Source: JAGRAX01 sp041391365 (GTDB lineage: Bacteria; Bdellovibrionota_G; JALEGL01; JAGRMV01). From it: a DNA stretch of 64,000 nt. Both the position numbers and the translations under genes were made by a program. The stretch spans positions 90,621-154,620 of the forward strand of contig JAWKOC010000004.1 of NCBI GenBank assembly GCA_041391365.1, in the 5' to 3' direction. This document shows positions 18,235-25,914 of the stretch, piece after piece (position 1 is the stretch's first letter; each line of letters begins with the position of its first letter). Under the pieces are notes generated by a model. The model searched no databases. It was not told the DNA's origin and worked only from the letters and a program-made list of their open reading frames with translations.

Positions 18235-18887
18235 TCTCCAATTTGCAGATAGTGGGTACCTGTTTCCACTTCTTTGATTTTTCGAACCAAGAGATCCACA
18301 TTCATGGGATTTTCAATGAAGTGGTCGTCGGTTGTGCTGAGCACAATCACGGGGCATTGGTTGTAGTGCTGAAAAAAAGTTTGATATGCCTGCACGACAT
18401 TTTGCAAATATTGTCGATCGACCAAGACCGATAGCTTTTCATCTTTTTTTTCCAAAGACTTGATCAAACGGTCCACATCTTTTTGCAAATAGATCACCAA
18501 ATCAGGGGGAGGCACACTGACATTGAGCATGCTGTAGACCTTTTCATACAGCGCAAACTCAGCAGCTTCCAGTGTGAGGGAGGCAAATAGTCTGTCTTTT
18601 TGAAAGAGATAGTCGCTGAGCACCATGGGCGTGAATAGCTCGGATTGTGCAATTTCTTTCTGTTGTTGAAAACGAGAGAGCAAAAAAAACAACTGAACTT
18701 GGAAAGCGTACTGTTCCATGTTTTGGTAAAAAGAGTCCAAAAAGGGATTTTGAGTGTCCAAACAGGTCTTGGCGCCAAAAACGGGCTGCAAGGCTTCCAC
18801 AACTTCGGTTTTCCCTGCTCCAAATGGACCTTCTACGCATATCAACTTCTTTTTCACGTCGAGCCACGATGTATCACCCCCATCCAA
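18231..18887 (-). CDS. Deoxynucleoside kinase-like protein
   Basis: P-loop kinase of the deoxynucleoside-kinase (dNK/Dck) family, expected to phosphorylate salvaged deoxynucleosides. Walker A is VEGPFGAGKTEVVEAL near residue 18; the DxxLxxK-type lid and substrate segments follow (QVQLFFLLSRFQQQ, SDYLFQKDRLFASLTL, PDLVIYLQKDVDRLIKSL). The track start is a TTG at 18887; a GTG at 18857 (VKKKLICVEG) would give a 208-residue product starting just before the P-loop and is equally plausible. It overlaps eno by 4 bases. Substrate preference cannot be read from the sequence. Confidence 0.8.
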   Translation of the reverse strand: MDGGDTSWLDVKKKLICVEGPFGAGKTEVVEALQPVFGAKTCLDTQNPFLDSFYQNMEQYAFQVQLFFLLSRFQQQKEIAQSELFTPMVLSDYLFQKDRLFASLTLEAAEFALYEKVYSMLNVSVPPPDLVIYLQKDVDRLIKSLEKKDEKLSVLVDRQYLQNVVQAYQTFFQHYNQCPVIVLSTTDDHFIENPMNVDLLVRKIKEVETGTHYLQIGE

Positions 18888-18947
18888 AATCGTCTACAAA
18901 CCATGGAGAAAACAACCTCACGGATGCCGGGCACTCATGGGGTTTTT

Positions 18948-19439
18948 TTACGGGAGATAAAGATTGGGATCTGCTTGGAAGTGCAGTTTGAACGTAAGCT
19001 CCTGAGATTTTTTTGTGGTAAATTCGGTGATGTCGTTCTGAGAACACTGGCGTCCATCAAATTTGAACAAATTTGGAATGCCATTGGAATCGGTCCCAAA
19101 CAGAGCCGCAGAAAGTTTGGACGAGAAGCTTGTGCACTTTACGTAGCGTGCAATTCCAGCAGAGATCAGATGAAGACCGTCGGTTTTGAGACCCGGGATG
19201 TTGAGGTCCAGGTTGGGATTGACTGCGGGTTTCCATGTATAATTTTTGCTCAAGCTGGGAGATCCAGGAAAATGTTCTGTGGTTTTGATTTTCACATGGT
19301 CATCGTCGCATTTGGAGCTTTGATTCAGATGCTTGCTTCCATCTTCGTGTCCGATCAGCTTGAACTGGCCTTCTTCGAATTGGATCAAATCCAAGCGGTT
19401 GGCACAGGCTTCAAACAACTTCCATTTCAAATTCTTCAT
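18948..19439 (-). CDS. Hypothetical protein coupled to interrupted lipoprotein gene
   Basis: A 163-residue protein with no signal peptide or membrane segment and five cysteines. Its ATG overlaps the stop of the upstream frame as ATGA (19436-19439), so it was made as the second gene of a coupled pair. The last part (TTKKSQELTFKLHFQADPNLYL) could be a beta strand-rich tail. No family recognised. If the upstream gene is truly broken, translation of this gene may be reduced through polarity. Confidence 0.5.
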   Translation of the reverse strand: MKNLKWKLFEACANRLDLIQFEEGQFKLIGHEDGSKHLNQSSKCDDDHVKIKTTEHFPGSPSLSKNYTWKPAVNPNLDLNIPGLKTDGLHLISAGIARYVKCTSFSSKLSAALFGTDSNGIPNLFKFDGRQCSQNDITEFTTKKSQELTFKLHFQADPNLYLP

Positions 19440-19879
19440 AGGTCGCAGGCGAATTTTGAGGCATCCCCTGAAGGGGTCAGTGTCAGATCACTCTCTTCTC
19501 CATCCAAACCGATGGCTTGAACGGCAAAATAATAAGAGGTTCCATTGACCAAGCCTTTGACGCTGATGGAGTTGGCTTTGGTGACAAAGGAAACGGCAAC
19601 ACGCCCTCCCACTCCTGCTGCAAAACTGGTGTCACCAAAATACAATCGATATTCTTTGGCGGCGGCAGGAATCAAAGTGAATCAGGTACTTCCGTCCATG
19701 GCGGTTGAAAATCCTGTAGGTGTGGACAAAGGAGCCATCTCCACAGGACCGCTACCCTGACGACCTTCCACCTGATTTTCACCGCAGCCTTGCAGCAGGG
19801 CCATCAACAAAAAAATGGCCAAGGTGTGGAACATGAGTCGATAGGTTCGATTTTCGTAGTGTTTGACGATTGCATTCAT
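19436..19879 (-). pseudogene. Lipoprotein with fibronectin-III-like domain, interrupted by in-frame TGA
   Basis: One continuous reading frame of about 147 codons carrying a single TGA at 19682-19684. From ATG 19879 the protein has a signal peptide with lipobox (LMALLQGC), then a short linker and the start of a fibronectin-type-III-like domain (PTGFSTAMDGST). After the TGA the frame continues without shift as FTLIPAAAKEYRLYFGD and VKGLVNGTSYYFAVQAIG, which completes the Fn3 pattern. A TGG (Trp) or CGA codon would restore it. Either a recent nonsense mutation, a sequencing error, or readthrough. ATG 19834 is an alternative start. Confidence 0.75.
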
Positions 19880-20066
19880 CTTGATAAAGATAAAAGCAAA
19901 ACCCATGCCAAGAAAATCTCCATCAAAATAGGCACTTGAACCTGTTTTGGCGCTCAATTTTTGCTCATGAAGGAGGCAACTGGGGCCTCGGGGGCTGGCA
20001 TCCTCAAGGGGTCGATCTTTTTCACATTTTATGTCATCCTAAGAAAGTAGAGGATGGTGGTTTTTT

Positions 20067-20843
20067 ATGAATCCGAACCAAAAAACAGCATTGATTACTG
20101 GGGCTTCCAGTGGAATTGGATGGGCAACCGCCCTAGAGCTTTCCAAAAGAGGATGGAATTTGATTTTGGGCGCCCGCCGCACGGATCGATTGGAGGTGCT
20201 TGCGGAGTTGATTCGGCACGAGTCTTCCAGTCAAGTTTTTTATGAACCCCTCGATGTTTGTTTGTCGACCTCTGTGTACCAATTCATTTCAAAAATCAAA
20301 ACCAAAGCCCCCCATGTTGATTATTTGGTCAACAATGCAGGTCTTGCTTATGGAACAGACTCGGTTGACGATGCCGACCCCAAAGATTGGGAGGCCATGA
20401 TGGAGACCAATTTTATGGGTGTCATGAGGATGGTACAGGCGACAAGCGCGATGATGAATCCACATTCTGGAGCGCGCATTGTGAACATTGCCTCGATCGC
20501 TGGACGTGAGGCCTATGAAGGAGGTGGAGGTTATTGTGCCAGCAAGGCTGCGGTAAAATCGTTGAGCCGAACGCTCCGTCTGGAGCTGCTTGAAAAAGGC
20601 ATTGGAGTTACCTCCATCGATCCGGGTCTGGTGGAAACCGAATTCAGCATCGTACGCTACGGTGGAGATGAAACCAAAGCTAGGGCTGTGTATGAGGGCC
20701 TTACTCCGCTGCGATCGGAAGATGTTGCTCGCAGCATTGATTTTGTTCTTTCTCAACCTCCCCATGTCAACATCGATGAGATCCTATTGACTCCCATCGC
20801 TCAAGGATTTACGAAAAGAACCATCCGTACAAAAAATGACTAA
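20067..20843 (+). CDS. Short-chain dehydrogenase/reductase (YdfG-like)
   Basis: A 258-residue cytoplasmic NAD(P)-dependent oxidoreductase. The cofactor motif TGASSGIG is at residue 11, NNAG at about 90, the catalytic Ser in NIASIAG, and the YxxxK pair in YCASK; SIDPGLVETEF is the usual C-terminal substrate-loop start. ARRTDRLE after the second strand suggests NADPH preference. The overall pattern is closest to YdfG-type 3-hydroxy acid / serine dehydrogenases, but the substrate cannot be fixed. It stands alone and converges on rsmA. Confidence 0.88.
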   Translation: MNPNQKTALITGASSGIGWATALELSKRGWNLILGARRTDRLEVLAELIRHESSSQVFYEPLDVCLSTSVYQFISKIKTKAPHVDYLVNNAGLAYGTDSVDDADPKDWEAMMETNFMGVMRMVQATSAMMNPHSGARIVNIASIAGREAYEGGGGYCASKAAVKSLSRTLRLELLEKGIGVTSIDPGLVETEFSIVRYGGDETKARAVYEGLTPLRSEDVARSIDFVLSQPPHVNIDEILLTPIAQGFTKRTIRTKND

Positions 20844-20869
20844 GAAGAATTTCGGGACTGCTATGTTGC

Positions 20870-21712
20870 CTACGCGAGTGGGTTGCGGGCATGGTGATGC
20901 AGCTCTTGATACAACATAAATAGTTGTGGAATGTCTAATTCTTCTGCGCGAACGCTGGGTTGGGATGAAATTTTTCGCAGAGCCTGCTCGCATGCGGTGG
21001 CGTCATGTCCCATTTTTTTCAATTGATGGGATAAGGTTTTTCTGCGCTGTTGAAAAATTTTTGCGATCCAAGAAAAAAAATCCTTTTGCATGTGAGGTTC
21101 GATCTGAGGTGTTTCCATGGGAATCATTTTGATCAGGCGAGATTCCACCTCCGGCTGAGGATAAAAACTGCCTTTTGAGATTCGGGGTCCAATCGAAGTT
21201 TCGCAAAGACTTTGAATCCAAATGGAGAGCCGACCAAAGTTTTTGGTTTTGGGTTTTGCGCAAATCCTTTCCACGAGTTCTTCTTGAAGCAAGAATACCA
21301 TCCCTGAGATGAGGTCTAGGTTGCTAAGAAGTCGTTCCAAAATGAGGGTTGAAACACGATAGGGAAGATTGGAAAATACAAATGTTTTTTTTCCGTGGAG
21401 CAGCGCTGAATAGTTCACGTGGATGGCATCATCCATCACCAAGGTAAAGCCAGGAACCGATTGAAATTGAGATTGAAGATATTCTTTGAGTTTTTTGTCC
21501 TTCTCAATGCAGATCAGCGCATCGCAATGATGCTGCAAGACTTCCGTCAAAGCCCCCAATCCAGGACCAATCTCCAAGATTGATGGCTGATGTTGAACAT
21601 TCGCCCATCGAAGAATTTTTTTTGCACTTTCAGGATGGTGCAAAAAGTTTTGTCCAAAACTTTTTTTGGGATGCATCCCCAATTGATCCAAAATGGTTTT
21701 GATGTTGCTCAT
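20870..21712 (-). CDS. rsmA: 16S rRNA dimethyladenosine transferase (KsgA)
   Basis: Dimethylates the two adjacent adenines near the 3' end of 16S rRNA, a late step in small-subunit assembly. From ATG 21712 it is 280 residues. Motifs: KKSFGQNFL, SAM-binding LEIGPGLGALT, and catalytic NLPY (FSNLPYRVST). The C-terminal helical domain carries QRRKTLSHQL. The start overlaps the tsaD stop as ATGA, so the longer upstream extension seen in this frame is not coding. Fourth gene of the pal-cpoB-tsaD-rsmA run. Confidence 0.95.
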   Translation of the reverse strand: MSNIKTILDQLGMHPKKSFGQNFLHHPESAKKILRWANVQHQPSILEIGPGLGALTEVLQHHCDALICIEKDKKLKEYLQSQFQSVPGFTLVMDDAIHVNYSALLHGKKTFVFSNLPYRVSTLILERLLSNLDLISGMVFLLQEELVERICAKPKTKNFGRLSIWIQSLCETSIGPRISKGSFYPQPEVESRLIKMIPMETPQIEPHMQKDFFSWIAKIFQQRRKTLSHQLKKMGHDATACEQALRKISSQPSVRAEELDIPQLFMLYQELHHHARNPLA

Positions 21713-22719
21713 AGAGACGATGTCAGGGGGACGGACGCAGAAGCATTCAGCTCCAAGGAGTCTGCTTGTCCGCTCGCCAGTTTGTGATACCCAGCGCAGG
21801 CAATCATCGCGGCGTTGTCCGTGCAGAGTTTTAGGTCTGTGAGATAGGTTTGAACATCGAATCGATGCATGGCTTTGGAAAGTTTTTCTCTCAACCGCGA
21901 GTTCGCCGCGACTCCTCCGCACAGAACTACGCTTTTGACTTCGCTGTGTGCTTCCAGAGCTTTGATCAATTTGTTGACCAAACAATCCACAATGGCTTCC
22001 TGATAAGAAGCCGCAACGTCATTCAACGTGGCCTCATCCGAGGGTAAGCCATGTTTTTGGATCCAGGTCAAAAGAGAGGTTTTGAGCCCACTAAAGCTAA
22101 AGTGTGGAGAAGTGGGCATGGGTCTGGGAAATTTTACAAAATCAGGGTTGGCATGCTTCGATCGTCGATCGATCACAGGTCCTCCAGGAAATCCAAGGCC
22201 TAAAAGTTTGGCCCCTTTGTCAAAGGCTTCTCCGGCAGCATCATCGATGCTCCAGGAGACGGCTTCAATCTCATCGAAAGATTTCATCAAGTATACATGC
22301 GTGTGTCCACCAGAAGCTACAAAACCCAAAAGTGGAAACTCAGGTGGGTCCTGTCGCAAAAAACTTGCCATCAAATGTCCTTGAATATGGTGCACACCAA
22401 TCAAAGGTATGTTCCACAAAAAGGCCAAAGCTTTTGCGTAGGACAGTCCAACCAAAAGTGATCCAATCAAACCCGGCCCATAGGTCACGGCAATGGCATC
22501 GATTTGATCTTTGGTGATGGAGGCCGACTCCATGCATTTTTCCAACAAAGGCAAAAAATTTTGCAAATGACTTCGAGAAGCAAGTTCAGGAACAATGCCC
22601 CCGAACTCTTTGTGAACTTCAAATTGAGATTGGGTATGAATACTCAAAAGAGTGTGTCCATCTTGGACCAAGGCCACCGAAGTGTCGTCACACGAGCTTT
22701 CAATTCCCAACACAATCAT
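21709..22719 (-). CDS. tsaD: tRNA N6-threonylcarbamoyladenosine transferase TsaD
   Basis: Transfers the threonylcarbamoyl group to A37 of ANN-decoding tRNAs, working with TsaB, TsaC and TsaE. From ATG 22719 it is 336 residues. ASKHA-fold markers: LGIESSCDDTSVAL at the N-terminus, the metal-binding HHIQGH, VASGGHTH, and VVLCGGVAANSRLR near the C-terminus. A TTG at 22752 adds 11 residues and is less likely. Overlaps rsmA by 4 bases. Confidence 0.96.
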   Translation of the reverse strand: MIVLGIESSCDDTSVALVQDGHTLLSIHTQSQFEVHKEFGGIVPELASRSHLQNFLPLLEKCMESASITKDQIDAIAVTYGPGLIGSLLVGLSYAKALAFLWNIPLIGVHHIQGHLMASFLRQDPPEFPLLGFVASGGHTHVYLMKSFDEIEAVSWSIDDAAGEAFDKGAKLLGLGFPGGPVIDRRSKHANPDFVKFPRPMPTSPHFSFSGLKTSLLTWIQKHGLPSDEATLNDVAASYQEAIVDCLVNKLIKALEAHSEVKSVVLCGGVAANSRLREKLSKAMHRFDVQTYLTDLKLCTDNAAMIACAGYHKLASGQADSLELNASASVPLTSSL

Positions 22720-22759
22720 ACGTTGCAAAGGATGTACATGGCTCCAGAGCAATGATCAA

Positions 22760-23641
22760 CTATGATTCTTGCTTGATTTTGTAGAGGAAGGCTTTTGCTT
22801 TTTCGGAGGAGGGAGAGTCCGGACATCGATCAATCACTTCCTCCAAAAACAATGTCGCATTTTTGCTGTCTTTGAGTTTGGAAAACGCTAGGCCTTGTTT
22901 GAGGATGGCATCACAGGTTTTGTTGCTTTTTGGATATTCATCAACCACCACCTGCCAAGCCGTGATCGCCCGGGCATAGTCACCCTGCACATAGTGTCCC
23001 TCGCCGATCCAATATTGTGCATTGGGGGCCAGGGAACTCTGAGGGTTTTTTTTTACGAAGATCTTGAAACGTTGGATGCTGGAGCTTTTGTTTTTTTCTC
23101 GGTTGAATTGATCCAAAATGCTTTGGTATTCGGAAACTTCGTCATTCTCGCTGCTTGGTTTGATTTCTTGTGGCTTACCGGTGGCAGCAGGTTCGGTGAC
23201 GGGAGGCATCGAGATTTCAGAGTGAAGTGAAGGTGTTTTGGGCGCCACGTCTACGGGAGGCAAAATACTTTCGGAATGCGAGGCAGGAACGACATCATCC
23301 GAAGAATCAGCCTCTTGCGAAAAGGACTTCGAACTTGTTTGAGCTTTTTTCTCCAGATCTCCTAAGCGGAAATCGAAGTCTTCTAGAACTTTTTGCTGTT
23401 GTTTTTCTTTTTGATCCATTTCGAAAGAGAGAGACTCGATTTTCCCCTTCATTTCACGGATCGAGGATTCTAGCTCCATGATCAGAGCATTTTGGTCGGC
23501 GATTTTTTCCCGAACCATGGACGAAGACATTTGAGCTTCGTCCGATTGATTTTCAAGAGAAGGTGGAGGAGGACCGATGCGACACCCGGTCAACGTCAGT
23601 CCCCCTGCACAAATCAGGGTCATCCAAGTTTTTGAACTCAT
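22760..23641 (-). CDS. CpoB/YbgF-like lipoprotein with coiled coil and TPR
   Basis: A 293-residue protein with a lipobox (GGLTLTGC) after a short signal peptide, a coiled coil at about residues 35-105, a low-complexity Ser/Pro/Glu region, and a C-terminal TPR domain from about 175 (YQSILDQFNREKNKSS, NAQYWIGEGHYVQGDY). This layout is that of CpoB/YbgF, the Tol-Pal-associated factor coordinating outer-membrane constriction with septal peptidoglycan synthesis. E. coli CpoB is soluble and periplasmic, so the lipobox is a difference. It follows pal by 29 bases, which supports the assignment. Confidence 0.85.
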   Translation of the reverse strand: MSSKTWMTLICAGGLTLTGCRIGPPPPSLENQSDEAQMSSSMVREKIADQNALIMELESSIREMKGKIESLSFEMDQKEKQQQKVLEDFDFRLGDLEKKAQTSSKSFSQEADSSDDVVPASHSESILPPVDVAPKTPSLHSEISMPPVTEPAATGKPQEIKPSSENDEVSEYQSILDQFNREKNKSSSIQRFKIFVKKNPQSSLAPNAQYWIGEGHYVQGDYARAITAWQVVVDEYPKSNKTCDAILKQGLAFSKLKDSKNATLFLEEVIDRCPDSPSSEKAKAFLYKIKQES

Positions 23642-23670
23642 GGTCAAGCTCTTGGAAGACAATCATTCCA

Positions 23671-24192
23671 TTAACGTACAACGACCAATTCAGCGCGACG
23701 ATTGCGTGCCCAAGCGGACTCGTCATCGCCAGTGGCGACAGGTCGTTCTTCACCAAAGCTCACACCTTCCAGGCGTTGCTGAGATACACCAAGGTCTTCG
23801 AGGTATTCCAACACGCTTTGTGCGCGTCGATCGCCCAATGCAAGGTTGTACTCGGTGCTTCCACGTTCATCACAATGACCTTGGATGCTCACACGCACCG
23901 TAGAGTTCTTTTTGAGAACTTCAGCAACAGTTTTGAGTTGTTTGCGCTGAGTAGTGTTCAAGGCATATTGATCAAAATCGAAATAAACCGTGGGAAGGCT
24001 GGCCAAAATGGCTTTGGCTTCCTCATCGGTAATGTTGGTAGCGTCAAAACCATCTTCGTCCGCACCGCTGGTGCTTGTCGAAGCTTTGTCGCCGGCTTCG
24101 GACACGCTGGTTGCATTCTTTTTCGCGCAACCGGTCACGGTCAGTCCCATGACGACAGCCAGAGTCAGTAGTTGAAACACTTTTTTGGTCAT
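23671..24192 (-). CDS. pal: Peptidoglycan-associated lipoprotein Pal
   Basis: Outer-membrane lipoprotein of the Tol-Pal system, 173 residues. Signal peptide with lipobox (LTVTGC), a Ser/Thr-rich tether, then an OmpA-like domain from about residue 70 (VYFDFDQYAL). The peptidoglycan-binding signature is intact: GHCDERGSTEYNLALGDRRA with the Asp and Arg that bind diaminopimelate. GGGAG-like RBS precedes the ATG. First gene of the pal-cpoB-tsaD-rsmA run; tolQRAB are not in the window. Confidence 0.96.
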   Translation of the reverse strand: MTKKVFQLLTLAVVMGLTVTGCAKKNATSVSEAGDKASTSTSGADEDGFDATNITDEEAKAILASLPTVYFDFDQYALNTTQRKQLKTVAEVLKKNSTVRVSIQGHCDERGSTEYNLALGDRRAQSVLEYLEDLGVSQQRLEGVSFGEERPVATGDDESAWARNRRAELVVVR

Positions 24193-24328
24193 TTTTTTAT
24201 CTCCCTTGGGTGAAAAACTGTTGAAATAACGTAATAAAATACAATGACACCAACCTTAGAGGAAGCCTTTATAAAGTCAACACTTTTCACTTGCGCAAAG
24301 GCTATATTCTTGTCTATAAGGGGCATCG

Positions 24329-24355
24329 AAGTGGGCCCGAACGTCCACTTTTTTT
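24329..24355 (+). terminator. Terminator-like hairpin in nusA leader, 1
   Basis: Stem AAGTGGGC / GTCCACTT (24329-24336 with 24343-24350, one G-U), 6-base loop, then a run of T to 24355. It resembles the leader hairpin found before rimP-nusA operons in proteobacteria, where NusA controls its own operon by termination. Here it would attenuate nusA directly. Confidence 0.6.
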
Positions 24356-24406
24356 GTTTCTTGTCTGCGAAGTGTTTTTGGGTGTTTATGAAGACGCTGA
24401 CGTAGA

Positions 24407-24434
24407 TCGGACGAGGGGTCCGAATCGTTTTTTT
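24407..24434 (+). terminator. Terminator-like hairpin in nusA leader, 2
   Basis: Stem TCGGAC / GTCCGA (24407-24412 with 24418-24423) with a 5-base loop, followed after four bases by seven T residues. Weaker than the first hairpin; together they would form a tandem attenuator before nusA. Confidence 0.45.
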
Positions 24435-24520
24435 AGATTTTTAGATAAAGAAATGCAGGCAAGGCTCTTGAGGATGGCTTTGAGAGCAATGTTTATCGTA
24501 ATGTAGGAGAATGCAACACC

Positions 24521-25879
24521 ATGATTGGAATGTTTAAAGGTTTGAACCGAGAGGTAGAACAAATCGCAAAAGACAAAGGCATCACCAAAGATGTGATCAT
24601 TGATGCTGTTCAGTCTGCATTTTTAAGTGCTGCTCGAAAACGATTTGGCGAAGAAAAAGAAATTGAAGCACATTTCAATGAGGAAGAAGAAGAAATTGAG
24701 CTTTTCGAATTTTTGAACGTTGTGGAAACGGTTACCAATCCCAACGTAGAAATTCGATTTGAAGAAGCCAAAAAACACGATCCTGAATGCGAAATCGGAG
24801 ATGTCATCGGATTGAAAATGAATTCCGAAGAGCTGGGACGAATTGCGGCTCAGACCGCCAAACAGGTAATCATTCAAAAAATTCGTGATGCAGAAGCTGA
24901 GATCATTTTTGGTGAATACAATGACCGAAAAGGTACCTTGCTCGCAGGCATTGTTCGAAGAATTGAGAGACGAGCCATCATGGTGGACTTGGGTCGGACC
25001 GAAGCGGTTCTTCCCTATTCTGAACAAATCCCTCGCGAACATTTTCGTCCGGGAGATCGTGTTCAAACCTATGTTGTAGACATTGAAAAAAACCATCGTG
25101 GTGCTCAGATCATTGTATCTCGTGCACATGAAGGACTCTTGATCAAATTGTTTGAAAACGAAGTGCCGGAGATTTACGAGGGAATTGTCACCATCGAGGC
25201 TGCTGCACGTGAGCCCGGAGGTCGTGCTAAAATTGCGGTTTCCACAAAGGACCCAGATGTGGATCCTGTCGGAGCATGCGTAGGTATGAAAGGTTCTCGT
25301 GTTCAGGCTGTGGTTCAGGAATTGCGAGGAGAGAAGATCGATATCGTTCCATGGCACCCTGATCCTGCACGCTATGTGTGCAATGCCATCGCTCCTGCAG
25401 AAGTTTCACGCGTGATTTTGGATGAAGAAAACAAAAGCATGGAATTGATTGTAGCGGATGATCAACTTTCTTTGGCCATTGGAAAAAAAGGCCAAAATGT
25501 TCGATTGGCAGCTCGTCTGACCGGATGGAAAATTGATATCCACAGTGAATCCAAAATGAAAAAGGCTGCGGAAGAAGGTAAGTTGAATCTTACGCAGATC
25601 GAAGGGATCGGCGAAAACTTGGCTGACCTTTTGTACAACCAGGGAATCACAAGTCCTGATGAGCTCGTAGATCACCCCACGGATGAAATCGCACAGATCA
25701 CTGGATTGGCTGAGGAAAAAATCGAACAACTGAAATTGGCTGCCAAAGATTGGCAGGTTTATGCCAAAGAGCAAAACATTCAATTGGATCCTGTGACCGT
25801 ACAGCCTGAGGCGAGTTCGGATCAGTCTGTGGTTGCGGAAAAAACTGCTCCCGTAAACACAGAGTCTGAAGATCAGTAA
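24521..25879 (+). CDS. nusA: Transcription termination/antitermination factor NusA
   Basis: RNA polymerase-binding factor controlling pausing, termination and antitermination; 452 residues. Domains in order: N-terminal RNAP-binding domain (about 1-135), S1 (about 140-205, GTLLAGIVRRIERRAIMVDLG), KH1 and KH2 (about 235-350; VGACVGMKGSRVQAVVQEL and LAIGKKGQNVRLAARLTGW), and one helix-hairpin-helix repeat (IEGIGENLADLLYNQG) near 365-425. E. coli NusA has two acidic repeats, so this is a shorter form. Start ATG 24521 follows GTAGGAGAA. Heads the nusA-infB-rbfA-truB operon. Confidence 0.97.
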   Translation: MIGMFKGLNREVEQIAKDKGITKDVIIDAVQSAFLSAARKRFGEEKEIEAHFNEEEEEIELFEFLNVVETVTNPNVEIRFEEAKKHDPECEIGDVIGLKMNSEELGRIAAQTAKQVIIQKIRDAEAEIIFGEYNDRKGTLLAGIVRRIERRAIMVDLGRTEAVLPYSEQIPREHFRPGDRVQTYVVDIEKNHRGAQIIVSRAHEGLLIKLFENEVPEIYEGIVTIEAAAREPGGRAKIAVSTKDPDVDPVGACVGMKGSRVQAVVQELRGEKIDIVPWHPDPARYVCNAIAPAEVSRVILDEENKSMELIVADDQLSLAIGKKGQNVRLAARLTGWKIDIHSESKMKKAAEEGKLNLTQIEGIGENLADLLYNQGITSPDELVDHPTDEIAQITGLAEEKIEQLKLAAKDWQVYAKEQNIQLDPVTVQPEASSDQSVVAEKTAPVNTESEDQ

Positions 25880-25914
25880 ATCAAGTTGGCAATTGGGAGG
25901 AGAAAGCATACATC

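Larger units (their letters stand above)
24193..24520. other. Divergent pal/nusA intergenic region; rimP absent
   Basis: About 330 bases between pal (minus) and nusA (plus). It contains the pal leader and two hairpins with T-runs upstream of nusA, listed separately. rimP, which precedes nusA in most bacteria, is not here; the only plus-strand frame (24291-24506) has no RimP-like sequence. A possible -10 (TATATT, 24303-24308) lies just upstream of the first hairpin, without a convincing -35. Confidence 0.6.

Noticed and set aside
19682..19684. Selenocysteine insertion at the TGA
   Set aside because: Fn3-type lipoproteins are not selenoproteins and no downstream stem-loop at the right distance is obvious.
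24291..24506. 71-residue frame as a short RimP
   Set aside because: No RimP motif, half the needed length, and it spans both terminator-like hairpins.
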